DNA of 64,000 bases from Nocardia anaemiae NBRC 100462 (lineage in GTDB: Bacteria; Actinomycetota; Actinomycetes; Mycobacteriales; Mycobacteriaceae). Location of the stretch: assembly GCF_001612725.1 (NCBI RefSeq), contig NZ_BDAZ01000004.1, positions 62,001 to 126,000 on the forward strand, read 5' to 3'. Position 1 is the stretch's first letter, and every line of letters starts with the position of its first letter. Made by a program: the position numbers and the translations under genes. Of the stretch, positions 8,221 through 16,401 are shown piece by piece. Below the pieces are notes generated by a model that worked only from the letters and a program-made list of their open reading frames with translations, was not told where the DNA came from and made no database searches.

Positions 8221-9482
8221 GTACAGCGTCGCGAAGTGACTCGGTCGGTGGTGGCCGGGAGACGGGCGGGCCGGACCTGGTTACCCGGGCGCAGCTGGTT
8301 CTGCTGGCCCGCACACTGGATGTCCCCGTCGAACGCCTGGAGCATTTGGGGAGATTGGGCGCCGAGCAACTGCACGAACTGCAACAACGCATGGCGCGCG
8401 TGCTCTTCGACGACCACTCCGTGACCTTCGGGCGGCTCAGCAAGCTGGTGCCGATAATTCCGCTGAGCATTTCGATACCGCTGGTGCAGCGGGTCGTGCC
8501 GCCGATGATGGGCGGACGCGCCGCGGGTGCGGTCGGCATCGAACATCCCAAGAAGGCCGCGGAAGCCCTCCGGATGCTGGATCCCAAATATGCCGCCGAT
8601 TGCGCGCCGTATATCGATCCGCAGACGGTCGGCCGACTCGCCGATGTCGCGCCGCCGGAACCGGTCGTGCAGGTCGCCAACGAGTTGATGCGCCGCAAGG
8701 ACTATGTCACCGCCGGACCGTTCCTCGGCTTCGCGACGACGCAACTCGTTCGTGCCATCGAGGCGGGCGTGCCCGATGACGAAGGCCTGATCCTGGCTGC
8801 CGCCTACGCCTACTCCGGCAGGAATATCAGCGCGATCGTGCGTCAACTGCTGACCGGGCCGCTGGATCGGATACCGCATATGCTCGCCACCGTCCTGGCC
8901 GGTTCCACCGAGCTGCGCTTGGCGGCGGTATCGGTTTTCGCCCGCTGCGACGAGGATGTGATCGAAGCACTCGGCGATATCCTGCTCGATATCGGCTCGC
9001 CCGAAGCGATTACCGAACTCGTCGCCACCTTCATCGAGCACGGCGCGATCAAGGACATGCTCCGTTTCACCGCCTACCTGAGCCCATCGGCACTGGACAC
9101 CCTGGCGGCCAACCCGATCACCGCGGATTCGGCGGCGCTGGTGGCCGCGCTCGCGGGACAGCGCGATCCGATTCTTTGGCGTGGGCTACTCGACTTGGTC
9201 GAGCGCACCGATGTCGAGATCCAACGCCGAATCGGTACGCAGCTACTGGAATTGCCCGAATCGACGCTGACCGCGATACCCGGCATTGCGACCGAGGGCC
9301 GGTTGTGGTCGACACTGCTGCGGATCCTGTCCGTCGCAGATGCCGACACTCAGGCCCGTCTCGGCGAGCTCTGGGCCGAACTGCCCGCCGACGACCGCAC
9401 GGACATCCAGGGTCGCGCCCGCGATCTCGGACTCGCGACGCGCCTGGCCGCACTGACCGTCACGTTGGACATCTACGGCTGA
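8217..9482 (+). CDS. Unknown alpha-helical repeat protein, 421 residues
   Basis: A mostly helical protein without a signal peptide. Successive segments of about 30-40 residues (RMLDPKYAADCAPYIDPQTV, then EALGDILLDIGSPEAITELV) suggest a HEAT-like or MgtE-N-like superhelix. A short hydrophobic patch, LVPIIPLSISIPLVQRVVPP, at about residues 77-98 could contact membrane. It is coupled to the 73-residue gene by a 4-base overlap and lies downstream of the membrane-tailed kinase, which may phosphorylate it (inference). The family is not recognised. Confidence 0.6.
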   Translation: MSTASRSDSVGGGRETGGPDLVTRAQLVLLARTLDVPVERLEHLGRLGAEQLHELQQRMARVLFDDHSVTFGRLSKLVPIIPLSISIPLVQRVVPPMMGGRAAGAVGIEHPKKAAEALRMLDPKYAADCAPYIDPQTVGRLADVAPPEPVVQVANELMRRKDYVTAGPFLGFATTQLVRAIEAGVPDDEGLILAAAYAYSGRNISAIVRQLLTGPLDRIPHMLATVLAGSTELRLAAVSVFARCDEDVIEALGDILLDIGSPEAITELVATFIEHGAIKDMLRFTAYLSPSALDTLAANPITADSAALVAALAGQRDPILWRGLLDLVERTDVEIQRRIGTQLLELPESTLTAIPGIATEGRLWSTLLRILSVADADTQARLGELWAELPADDRTDIQGRARDLGLATRLAALTVTLDIYG

Positions 9483-9525
9483 CATCCGATGCATATTCGC
9501 ACCCTGTGCAACCGAATGTCCACGC

Positions 9526-9567
9526 GCGCAACCGGTCTCGGGCGAGGCAGCCCGAGACCGGTTGCGC
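9526..9567. terminator. Bidirectional transcription terminator hairpin
   Basis: A perfect 18-bp stem (GCGCAACCGGTCTCGGGC and its complement) with a 6-base loop, between the convergent 421-residue gene and ectD. There is no U-tract, as is common in actinobacterial terminators. Confidence 0.85.
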
Positions 9568-9576
9568 TATGGGGGA

Positions 9577-10452
9577 CTACACCGGTGTGAAGTCCCGGCT
9601 CGCGATATACGTCGGTCGTGGGGCCGGGGCGGCGAACGGCTCCACCAGCGTGTTCTCCACGCTGTTGAACACCAGGAAGATATTCGACCGCGGGAACGGG
9701 GTGATGTTGTTCGACGAACCGTGCATGATGTTCGAATCGAACAGCAGGGCCGATCCGGCGCTGCCGGTGAACTGGGTGATGCCGTACCGGTTCGCCAGCG
9801 CATCGATATCCGCGTGCGTCGGGACGCCGATCTCCTGCTCCTGCAACGACTCCCGATAATGCTCGGCCGGAGTGCTGCCGGTGCACGGCACGAAGGTGCG
9901 GTGCGAGCCGGGCATCACCATCAGGCTGCCGTTGATCGGGTAATTGTTGGTCAGTGCGATGGACAGGCTGACCGCACGCGGTGCGGGCATACCGTCCTCG
10001 GCATGCCAGGTCTCGAAATCCGAATGCCAGTAGAAACCGGTGCCGCGGAAGCCGGGCATGTAGTTCACCCGGCTCTGATGGATGTAGACATCCGAGCCGA
10101 GCACCTGCTTGGCCAATCCGGCCACCCGGGATTCGCGCACCAGATCGGCGATCGCGCTGCTGAGCCGGTGCACCTCGAAGACCGAACGCACCCGGTTCGA
10201 GGCCTTCTCCACGATCACCCGGTCGTCACCCTGTAGCGCCGGATCACCGGCGAGACGGTCGATTTCGGCACTGAACTCCGCGACCTCGTCGGGTGTCAAC
10301 AGCTCTTCGACGATTCCGAAACCATTGGCATCGAAGGAGGCCAGCTCCTCGGAATCGACCGCGCCCCAGAGCGTGGGATCGGTCCGCTCCCGGTGCTCGC
10401 CCGCCGTGACGAGCCGAGTCGGGTAGCGATCGTCGGTCTGCACCAACGTCAT
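9577..10452 (-). CDS. ectD: Ectoine hydroxylase
   Basis: 291 residues from ATG 10452, which has AGGAGGAG just upstream; the longer reading frame is not needed. EctD is an Fe(II)/2-oxoglutarate dioxygenase that converts ectoine to 5-hydroxyectoine in the cytoplasm. The iron-binding motif is visible as FYWHSDFETWH (His and Asp ligands), with the second His in ALLFDSNIMHGSSNN; the family signature around NYMPGFRGTGFYWHSDFE is present. It is the last gene of ectABCD, eight bases after ectC, so hydroxyectoine should be the end product. Confidence 0.96.
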   Translation of the reverse strand: MTLVQTDDRYPTRLVTAGEHRERTDPTLWGAVDSEELASFDANGFGIVEELLTPDEVAEFSAEIDRLAGDPALQGDDRVIVEKASNRVRSVFEVHRLSSAIADLVRESRVAGLAKQVLGSDVYIHQSRVNYMPGFRGTGFYWHSDFETWHAEDGMPAPRAVSLSIALTNNYPINGSLMVMPGSHRTFVPCTGSTPAEHYRESLQEQEIGVPTHADIDALANRYGITQFTGSAGSALLFDSNIMHGSSNNITPFPRSNIFLVFNSVENTLVEPFAAPAPRPTYIASRDFTPV

Positions 10453-10460
10453 TGCTCCTC

Positions 10461-10859
10461 CTATCCGCTTACCTGGGCCGCGACCAGCGGGTAGACACCC
10501 TCGCTGTCGTGGACCTCCTGCCCGGTGACCGGCGGGTTGAACACGCACATCATCCGCATGGCGGTACGCACCTCCAGGCGGTGGCGCTCGTGTCCGTCGA
10601 GCAGGTACATCGAGCCCGGCGCCAATTCGTAGCTGACGCCGTGATCCAGATCGGTGAGTGTTCCTTCACCTTCGATGAGCCACACCGCCTCCACGTGATG
10701 GCGGTAGTGGAACTCGTGCACGGTCCCGGCCTCGATGCTGGTCTCGTGGAAGGAGAATCCGACACCGTCGCCGCCGAGCACGATGCGCTTACTGCGCCAG
10801 CCCTGGCCCGCGACATCGCGTTCGGTGCCGGTGATCTCCGCGGTGCTGCGCACGATCAT
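10461..10859 (-). CDS. ectC: L-ectoine synthase
   Basis: 132 residues from ATG 10859 (MIVRSTAE, the usual EctC start); a frame seven codons longer would overlap ectB. EctC is a small cupin that cyclises N-gamma-acetyl-diaminobutyrate to ectoine. Cupin metal ligands are seen in VHEFHYRHHVEAVWLIEGEG, and DGHERH lies in the second half. The ATG follows the ectB stop after one base, so translation is coupled. Confidence 0.96.
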   Translation of the reverse strand: MIVRSTAEITGTERDVAGQGWRSKRIVLGGDGVGFSFHETSIEAGTVHEFHYRHHVEAVWLIEGEGTLTDLDHGVSYELAPGSMYLLDGHERHRLEVRTAMRMMCVFNPPVTGQEVHDSEGVYPLVAAQVSG

Positions 10860-10860
10860 C

Positions 10861-12129
10861 TCAACGCTCCTGTCCGACAACGGTGCCGATCGCGCCGGTC
10901 AGCACCCGTAGACCATGCTCGACCTCCTCGTCGGTGACCGTCAACGGCGGCAGCAGCTTCACCACTTCGTCCAGCGAACCGGAGGTCTCCACCAGCAGCC
11001 CACGCTCGAAGGCCACCTGGCAGACCTTGCCCGCCTGGGAGGGATCGTCGAAGACCACGCCGTGCACCAATCCGCGACCACGCGTCGAAATGCCGGGGAA
11101 ATACTCGGCCGCCTGGGTCAGGGCCGCGCCGATCCGCTGCCCCTTGGCTTCGGTCGAGGCCTGCAGCGTGCCGTCGGACCAGAAGTGCTCCAACGCGGCC
11201 TGTGCGGTGATGAAGGCCGGGTTGTTACCGCGGAAGGTGCCGTTGTGCTCACCCGGCGCCCAGACGTCGAGCTCCGGCCTGAACAGCACCAGCGCCAGCG
11301 GCAGACCGTAGCCGCCGATGGATTTCGAGAGCGTCACGATATCGGGGGTGATACCGGCGATCTCGAAGGAGAAGAACGGGCCGGTTCGGCCGCAGCCCAT
11401 CTGCACATCGTCGACGATCAGCAAAATGCCACGCGCGGTGCACAATTCGGACAGATGCCGCAGCCACTCCGGGCGTGCGATGTTCACACCACCCTCACCC
11501 TGCACCGTCTCCACGATCACCGCAGCGGGCCGGTCGAAACCGGAGGAAGTGTCGTCGAGCACCCGCTCCATCCACTGGAAGTCGGCGGTGGTGTTGTCGA
11601 AGTAGCCGTCGTAGGGCATATGCGCGGCGTGTACCAGCGGCACACCGGCACCGGCCCGTTTGGCGGCATTGCCGGTCACCGACAGCGCACCCAGCGACAT
11701 GCCGTGGAAGGCGTTGGTGAAGCTGATGATCGTCTCGCGTCCGGTGACCTTGCGGGCCAGCTTCAGCGCGGCTTCGACGGCATTCGCACCGGTCGGGCCG
11801 GGGAATTGGACCTTGTATTCCAGGCCGCGCGGCGCGAAGACGGTATCGCGCAGGGTTTCCAGCAGTCGACGCTTGGCCACCGTCGACATATCGAGGCCGT
11901 GGGTGATCCCGTCACCGGCGATGTAGTCCAGCAGCGGCTGCTTGAGTACCGGATTGTTGTGGCCGTAGTTCAACGCCCCCGCTCCGGCGAAGAAGTCGAG
12001 GTACTCCTTCCCGTCCTCGGCGCGCAACCAACTCCCGGACGCGGTGGTGAACACCGTCGGCCAGGCGCGGCAATAGCCACGGACATTGGATTCGAGCTCC
12101 TCGAAAATGGTCGTCTCGGCGGTAATCAA
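10861..12129 (-). CDS. ectB: Diaminobutyrate--2-oxoglutarate transaminase
   Basis: 422 residues. The start is taken as TTG 12129, preceded by AGGAGG at good spacing and overlapping the ectA stop as TTGA. This class III PLP aminotransferase converts aspartate semialdehyde and glutamate to L-2,4-diaminobutyrate, the first committed step. The PLP lysine lies in TLSKSIGGYGLP, with GPTGANAVEAALKLARKVTG (cofactor phosphate site) and VDDVQMGCGRTG upstream, all as in EctB. Length matches the family. Confidence 0.96.
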   Translation of the reverse strand: MITAETTIFEELESNVRGYCRAWPTVFTTASGSWLRAEDGKEYLDFFAGAGALNYGHNNPVLKQPLLDYIAGDGITHGLDMSTVAKRRLLETLRDTVFAPRGLEYKVQFPGPTGANAVEAALKLARKVTGRETIISFTNAFHGMSLGALSVTGNAAKRAGAGVPLVHAAHMPYDGYFDNTTADFQWMERVLDDTSSGFDRPAAVIVETVQGEGGVNIARPEWLRHLSELCTARGILLIVDDVQMGCGRTGPFFSFEIAGITPDIVTLSKSIGGYGLPLALVLFRPELDVWAPGEHNGTFRGNNPAFITAQAALEHFWSDGTLQASTEAKGQRIGAALTQAAEYFPGISTRGRGLVHGVVFDDPSQAGKVCQVAFERGLLVETSGSLDEVVKLLPPLTVTDEEVEHGLRVLTGAIGTVVGQER

Positions 12130-12710
12130 CGTCGATCCTCCTGCTTTCGGGCGGTAGGGGCGATCAAATAGAGGTCTTCGGCAGCGTGGCTGTCCGGGAA
12201 GAGTGCGGAATCGAATAGGGGTTGTTTGGTCAGCTCGGCCGACCGGCGACGCGCCACCGAGGCGAACATCGCGATCGAGGCCGGATTGTCCGGTGCGATG
12301 GTGGTCTCCAGTGCCGAGACACCGGCACCGGCCACGGTGTCGAGCAGCGCGTCCAGCAGCGCGGTGCCGAGGCCGCGTCCCCGCTGTTCGTGCTCGACCG
12401 CGACCTGCCACACGAATACCGTCTCCGGCGCCTGCGGACGCAGGTAGCCGATCACGAATCCGACAACCCGGTCACCGACTTCGGCAACCACCGAGGTGCT
12501 CGCGAAATCACGACACCACAGCAGGTAGGCGTAGCTGGAATTGGTGTCGAGAACCTCCGAATCCTTGGCGATACGCCAGATCTGGGCCGCGTCGCCGACT
12601 CTCGGCGGACGCAGCACCGGCTGCGCGTGCGGCCCGGAAATCGGTACGGCCGAAGGGTATTCGGTAACCGACGGCTCGATTGTCGTGGTGGACAAGGTGT
12701 GCAGTGACAT
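12126..12710 (-). CDS. ectA: Diaminobutyrate acetyltransferase
   Basis: 194 residues, a GNAT-fold enzyme that acetylates diaminobutyrate at the gamma nitrogen. The acetyl-CoA site is visible as VAVEHEQRGRGLGTALLDAL, preceded by FVWQ. GGGAGA lies just before the ATG. First gene of ectABCD; a dedicated aspartokinase (ask_ect) and ectoine transporter genes are absent from the window. The N-terminal 30 or so residues are a variable extension. Confidence 0.95.
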   Translation of the reverse strand: MSLHTLSTTTIEPSVTEYPSAVPISGPHAQPVLRPPRVGDAAQIWRIAKDSEVLDTNSSYAYLLWCRDFASTSVVAEVGDRVVGFVIGYLRPQAPETVFVWQVAVEHEQRGRGLGTALLDALLDTVAGAGVSALETTIAPDNPASIAMFASVARRRSAELTKQPLFDSALFPDSHAAEDLYLIAPTARKQEDRR

Positions 12711-12784
12711 ACGTCTCCCTGGTCGGGTCTGCAGTACTTATCCAGGCTTACGAAGCAACTTTGAGGTGAACCTGTCGATCTCTT

Positions 12785-12816
12785 TGCGGTTGTATTACGA
12801 AAAGATCACAACCGCA
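12785..12816. promoter_or_regulatory. Inverted repeat upstream of ectA
   Basis: TGCGGTTGT and ACAACCGCA, perfect 9-bp arms with a 14-base AT-rich centre, in the 149-base gap between the response-regulator stop and ectA. It could be an operator for ect control, or a weak terminator for the regulator gene; the long spacer and the lack of a T-run favour an operator. Confidence 0.4.
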
Positions 12817-12859
12817 GGCAGCGTCACACTTCGGTACCACTGCGCGTTCGGTCACAGGC

Positions 12860-13570
12860 TCAGTGCTGCAGATCGAGTCGGTAGCCAAGACCTCGCACGG
12901 TGACCACGATGCGCGGATCGGAGGCGTCGAGCTCGATTTTGGTGCGCAGACGGCGCATATGGACATCGACGATCCGCTCATCGCCGAAAAAGCCGTCGTC
13001 CCATACTCTTTCGAGCAGGACATTGCGGCTGAGCACCCGTCCAGGCGATTCGGCGAGTTCGCAGAGCAATTTGAATTCGGTGATGGTGAGCCGGATTTCG
13101 TCCTCACCGCGGCGCACCGCACCGCCGTCGCGATCCAGCACCAGTGGTGCGTCGGGGTGCGCGTCGAGTACGGCCTCGCGCGGCGCTTCGCGTTCCATGG
13201 TCAGGCGCGCGCGCCGACGCAGCGCCCGCATGCGCGCGGAGATCTCCTTGATCTCGAACGGCTTGGTGACATAGTCGTCGGCACCGGCCTCCAGCGCGGC
13301 CACCACATCATGGGTGTCATCGCGGGAGCTGATCACGATGATCGGGACATCGTGCTCGCGGCGGATCTCCCTGATGCAATCGAAGCCGTCCATGTCGCCG
13401 AGCATCAGCTCGACGATCATCACATCGGGAGCGCCATTGCTGCGCAGATATGTCAGCGCGTCCTCGGCCTCATGTGCCTCGGCAACGTCGTAACCCTCGT
13501 CTTCCATGGCCGTACGCAGTGCGCCACGTATCACTTCGTCGTCGTCAACGATCATCAGGTTTGCGGTCAA
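12860..13570 (-). CDS. Atypical OmpR/PhoB-family response regulator (phosphoacceptor Asp replaced by Glu)
   Basis: The start is taken as TTG 13570 (TANLMIVDDDEV), about 236 residues; GTG 13594 is an alternative. Receiver domain about 1-120: acidic cluster VDDDE at 8-12, Ser in VISSRDD, Lys in VTKPF. At the phosphoacceptor position the sequence is IVELML, so Glu54 (GAG, 13409-13411) stands where Asp is expected. The winged-helix DNA-binding domain is intact (ITEFKLLCELAESPGRVLSR, then VDVHMRRLRTKI). No histidine kinase is adjacent. Glu can mimic phospho-Asp, so the protein may be constitutively active. It sits directly upstream of ectABCD on the same strand, so control of ectoine synthesis is a plausible role (inference). 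Confidence 0.88.
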   Translation of the reverse strand: MTANLMIVDDDEVIRGALRTAMEDEGYDVAEAHEAEDALTYLRSNGAPDVMIVELMLGDMDGFDCIREIRREHDVPIIVISSRDDTHDVVAALEAGADDYVTKPFEIKEISARMRALRRRARLTMEREAPREAVLDAHPDAPLVLDRDGGAVRRGEDEIRLTITEFKLLCELAESPGRVLSRNVLLERVWDDGFFGDERIVDVHMRRLRTKIELDASDPRIVVTVRGLGYRLDLQH

Positions 13571-13802
13571 GCCCTCATCCCTTGCAGCCACGCGGACGCG
13601 ACGCGACGCGGAGACTCGCGTACCCATAACCGACGCGACAGTCCGCCTTCGAGCACCTTTGCCAACTCGTTGAGTACCCGGCTCGACCAACCGGTAAACG
13701 GCAGGTCACGGGCAGTCGGTTAGCGTCCGGCTACCTCCACCCTGCGCATGAAGACCTGAATTGTGCAAATTGCACGTGACATGCGGCACATTTCCGCCAG
13801 TG
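13571..13802. other. Intergenic region upstream of the response regulator
   Basis: About 230 bases holding the regulator promoter region. Nothing with a clear consensus was recognised; a run of AATTGTGCAAATTGCACGT around 13758-13776 contains a short GTGCAAATTGCAC palindrome that could be an operator. Confidence 0.35.
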
Positions 13803-14201
13803 TCACCATTCGTCCCGATGGGACTGTTCCAGCCGGTTGAAGTTGCTCGGCCCGCCGTCGGCTCGTCGCTCCTGATAGCGGAACGTCAGTCGGCGCGCAT
13901 CGAAGGTGGCGAACCATTCGTCCCAGCCCACGGCGCGCAGCACCGCGCCGCCGTACCCGGGGAAGTCGAACCGCAGTACGCCGAGGCGACCGTCGTATTC
14001 ACTGCCCGGCATGGTGGCCGGACGCGCGCCGCGCTGCTCGGCCCACCGCCGGATCACATCATGACTGCGGGTGACGAGGAAGCGGCCGGGCTGCTGCGGG
14101 CCCTCGCCGCGAACGACTGATTCCGGCGGTTTCTTCAGCGACCTCGAAGCCCCCGGTCCGGCGTACGGATCTCGGGTGGCCGGTCGTCGCTGATCGTTCA
14201 T
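13803..14201 (-). CDS. Conserved small stress-associated protein of unknown function
   Basis: 132 residues from ATG 14201 with AGGAGG upstream. After a basic, disordered N-terminus it has a compact domain: TRSHDVIRRWAEQRGARPAT, then GVLRFDFPGYGG, WDEWFATFDARRLTFRYQE and a terminal SNFNRLEQ. This pattern is a widespread family of small bacterial proteins often named only hypothetical and linked with general-stress genes. A strong SigF-type promoter lies upstream, and the gene is next to sigF. The biochemical function is unknown. Confidence 0.75.
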   Translation of the reverse strand: MNDQRRPATRDPYAGPGASRSLKKPPESVVRGEGPQQPGRFLVTRSHDVIRRWAEQRGARPATMPGSEYDGRLGVLRFDFPGYGGAVLRAVGWDEWFATFDARRLTFRYQERRADGGPSNFNRLEQSHRDEW

Positions 14202-14247
14202 GACGACCTCCTTGCGCGTCGGCATCAATAGTCCGGTTCTTCTTCGC

Positions 14248-14273
14248 GTACCCGCACCAAGCGCCGGGCAAAC
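14248..14273 (-). promoter_or_regulatory. SigF-type promoter of the conserved small stress gene
   Basis: On the minus strand GTTT (14273-14270), 16 bases, GGGTAC (14253-14248), matching the SigF/SigB-type GTTT-N15/16-GGGTA consensus. It is about 47 bases before the ATG at 14201. Confidence 0.7.
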
Positions 14274-14327
14274 AGTGGATCCGGTCACTATGAAACACAT
14301 TGCGCCACAATGCATTTCCCTCGTCAG

Positions 14328-15116
14328 TCAGTCGCGTAGCGCGGCGTCGCGCAACTTGCCGAGCGTTCTGGACAGTATGCGGGAGACATGCATCTGCGAA
14401 ACCCCGAGCTGTTCGGCGATCTGGGACTGGGTCATGGACTCGAAAAAGCGCATGACCAGCACCTCGCGTTCCCGGTCGGGTAGTTCCTCGATCAGCGGCC
14501 GGACCGCCAGATAGTCCTCCACATACTGGTAGCTCGTCTCTTCCTCGCCGAGGCTGTCCAGCAGCGGTTGCGGCGCGTTCTCGATGTCGTCACCGGCCAC
14601 CGCGTCGATCGAACTCGACTGATAGGCGTTGCCCGCGATGAGCGCCTGGGTCACCTCGACCAGGTCCACATCCAACTCCGCGGCGATCTCGCGGGCCCTT
14701 GGCAACCGGCCGAGCCGCTGCGATAACCCCTCGATGGTCGGACCGATGCTGAGCTGGATCTCCTTCGTGCGCCGTGGCACCCGAACCGCCCAGGTGTTGT
14801 CCCGAAAGTGCCTGCGCACCTCCCCCATGATCGTCGGCACCGCGAACGATAGAAACGAGGAACCACGCGACACATCGAAACGATCCACGGCCTGCACCAG
14901 ACCCAAGCGGGCCACCTGCAGCAGATCGTCGAAGTTCTCCCCGCGCCCGGAGAATTTGCGTGCGATGTGTTCGGCCAGCGGTAGGCACCGGCCGATCAGC
15001 TCCTCGCGCAACAGTTCTCGACGGTGATCGGCCGGGTCGATGGCGGCGATCTTTTCGAAGAGCGGTTCGATATTGTCGTAACTGTCGCGGTGCGCTCTCG
15101 AATCAGCCGCCATCAC
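14328..15116 (-). CDS. sigF: SigF/SigB-family general-stress RNA polymerase sigma factor
   Basis: 262 residues, a group 3 sigma-70 factor. Region 2: EHIARKFSGRGENFDDLLQV and then FLSFAVPTIMGEVRRHFRD (core binding and -10 recognition). Region 3 spans about 120-170. Region 4: LPDREREVLVMRFFESMTQS followed by the IAEQLGVSQMHVSRI helix-turn-helix for -35 recognition. It overlaps the anti-sigma gene by 14 bases, the classic rsbW-sigF arrangement, and is therefore held inactive until released by an anti-anti-sigma factor. Matching promoters occur in this block, including one before its own operon. Confidence 0.93.
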   Translation of the reverse strand: MMAADSRAHRDSYDNIEPLFEKIAAIDPADHRRELLREELIGRCLPLAEHIARKFSGRGENFDDLLQVARLGLVQAVDRFDVSRGSSFLSFAVPTIMGEVRRHFRDNTWAVRVPRRTKEIQLSIGPTIEGLSQRLGRLPRAREIAAELDVDLVEVTQALIAGNAYQSSSIDAVAGDDIENAPQPLLDSLGEEETSYQYVEDYLAVRPLIEELPDREREVLVMRFFESMTQSQIAEQLGVSQMHVSRILSRTLGKLRDAALRD

Positions 15117-15540
15117 TACTCCGCGCCCAGCTGAAGTCGACGACGGTCGGGTATCCGGAGACCGTGTTGTCGAACGGCTCCTGTGCCGCTGAGATCGACT
15201 GGGTCAGCGTGCGGACGATATGCCAGCCGAATCCGGCCTGACCGACCACCTTTTCCGACACCGCGACCGCGGCGACGCGCACGAACATCTCGTGATCGTT
15301 GTAGGTGAAATCACAATCCAAGTTGGAGCCCGGCGTTGCCTCCAGGATCAAGGAGGTGGCCACTTCATCGAGCGCCAGCCGGATGTCGACAACCTCATCG
15401 ATCGCGAAATCCGCGATGAGCGCGACTGTTTCGGCGAGCGCGCGCAGCATGGTCAGCTGCTCCAACTCCGCGGGGATACGAACCCCTATCGTCGTCGTCT
15501 TCTCCGCCGCGGACTGGGAACTCCACTCCCCCATGCCCAT
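15103..15540 (-). CDS. Anti-sigma factor, RsbW/UsfX-type HATPase protein
   Basis: 145 residues from ATG 15540, with GAGGTGG upstream. HATPase-fold kinase family that binds SigF. Recognisable segments: RLALDEVATSLILEA (N-box helix) and GFGWHIVRTL near the C-terminus. The N-box Asn that coordinates Mg-ATP in RsbW and SpoIIAB is replaced (DEVATS), as in several actinobacterial homologues, so ATP-dependent phosphorylation may be weak or absent. It overlaps sigF by 14 bases. Confidence 0.88.
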   Translation of the reverse strand: MGMGEWSSQSAAEKTTTIGVRIPAELEQLTMLRALAETVALIADFAIDEVVDIRLALDEVATSLILEATPGSNLDCDFTYNDHEMFVRVAAVAVSEKVVGQAGFGWHIVRTLTQSISAAQEPFDNTVSGYPTVVDFSWARSSDGG

Positions 15541-15601
15541 CACCACCTCTTTTCCTCCGAGCCGACCAGAACCTGCCTTCGAGTCGGGGGCCATTCGCGA
15601 C

Positions 15602-15626
15602 TTACCCGGCCGGTCGCCATCGAAAC
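15602..15626 (-). promoter_or_regulatory. SigF-type autoregulatory promoter of the anti-sigma/sigF operon
   Basis: On the minus strand GTTT (15626-15623), 15 bases, GGGTAA (15607-15602). It lies about 60 bases upstream of the anti-sigma ATG and downstream of the PAS-ANTAR stop, so SigF would drive its own operon. Confidence 0.75.
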
Positions 15627-15649
15627 ATTGCGACCGGTGTGGATTCGAC

Positions 15650-16357
15650 TCAGTCGGCCTCGATCCGTTCATGCGCAGTCAACAGCAGATGATCGAATCG
15701 CGTGCGCAATTCCGCCATCGAATCGGTCAGCGTGCCGAGATCGGCGATCAAGCTGGCGGCCAGTGCCCGCAGTTTGGTATTGGTCTCCTGCGAGCGCCAG
15801 CTCAACACCCGGAACGCCTGTTCGGCGTTGATGCCGTAGACCAGCATCAACGCGCCCTTGGCCTGCTCGATCACCGCGCGCGCCGCATACAGTTCGGGCA
15901 GTGCGTCGTCGAGGGTCTCTTGCTGGCGCTCCTCGAGCGCGTCGGTGACATCGATGTAGTACCCCGACGTGCCGATCACGGTTTCCGACTCGTCGAGCAT
16001 CTGATCGGCTACCACGATGACGTGGTGCACCTGACCGGTCGTATCGGTGATCCGGTGCCGACTGGAGAACGGCTGCGCGTTTTCGATGGACTTGGCCAGG
16101 GTGTCGGCGACCTGCGCCCGATCATCGGGATGCTTATGCGACAACAGCAGTTCGGTGGTCGGTGTCACCGTCCCCGGCTCGTATCCGTGCAAGCGCGCTA
16201 CTTCGTCGGACCACTCCCACCGCTGGTCGGCGAACCAGAAGTTGAAGGTACCGACGCTCTGCGCCTTACCCATGCCGATGACCCGGCCCAAAGCGATCGC
16301 CTGCTCGGGCGAAACCGATCCACTCTCCGTCACAGCGCAAGTATGGAGTGTGATCAT
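15650..16357 (-). CDS. PAS-ANTAR sensory protein
   Basis: 235 residues. A PAS fold covers about 30-140 (TFNFWFADQRWEWSDEVARL, then HKHPDDRAQV and YYIDVTD). The C-terminal ANTAR domain (about 160-215) has the pattern AARAVIEQAKGALMLVYGIN followed by AFRVLSWRSQETN; it binds paired RNA hairpins and works by antitermination. PAS-ANTAR proteins are common beside STAS and anti-sigma genes in mycobacteria and Nocardia. It has no kinase domain, so it is probably a ligand- or redox-responsive cytosolic RNA-binding regulator. It is followed by the anti-sigma/sigF operon on the same strand. Confidence 0.9.
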   Translation of the reverse strand: MITLHTCAVTESGSVSPEQAIALGRVIGMGKAQSVGTFNFWFADQRWEWSDEVARLHGYEPGTVTPTTELLLSHKHPDDRAQVADTLAKSIENAQPFSSRHRITDTTGQVHHVIVVADQMLDESETVIGTSGYYIDVTDALEERQQETLDDALPELYAARAVIEQAKGALMLVYGINAEQAFRVLSWRSQETNTKLRALAASLIADLGTLTDSMAELRTRFDHLLLTAHERIEAD

Positions 16358-16401
16358 GCTCGGCGCCGGGATATCGGCTCGACCAGGGACTTAAGGCCTC
16401 A

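Noticed and set aside
12130..12411. N-terminal extension of EctB
   Set aside because: It lies inside ectA in another frame; TTG 12129 with AGGAGG and TTGA overlap gives the normal EctB length.
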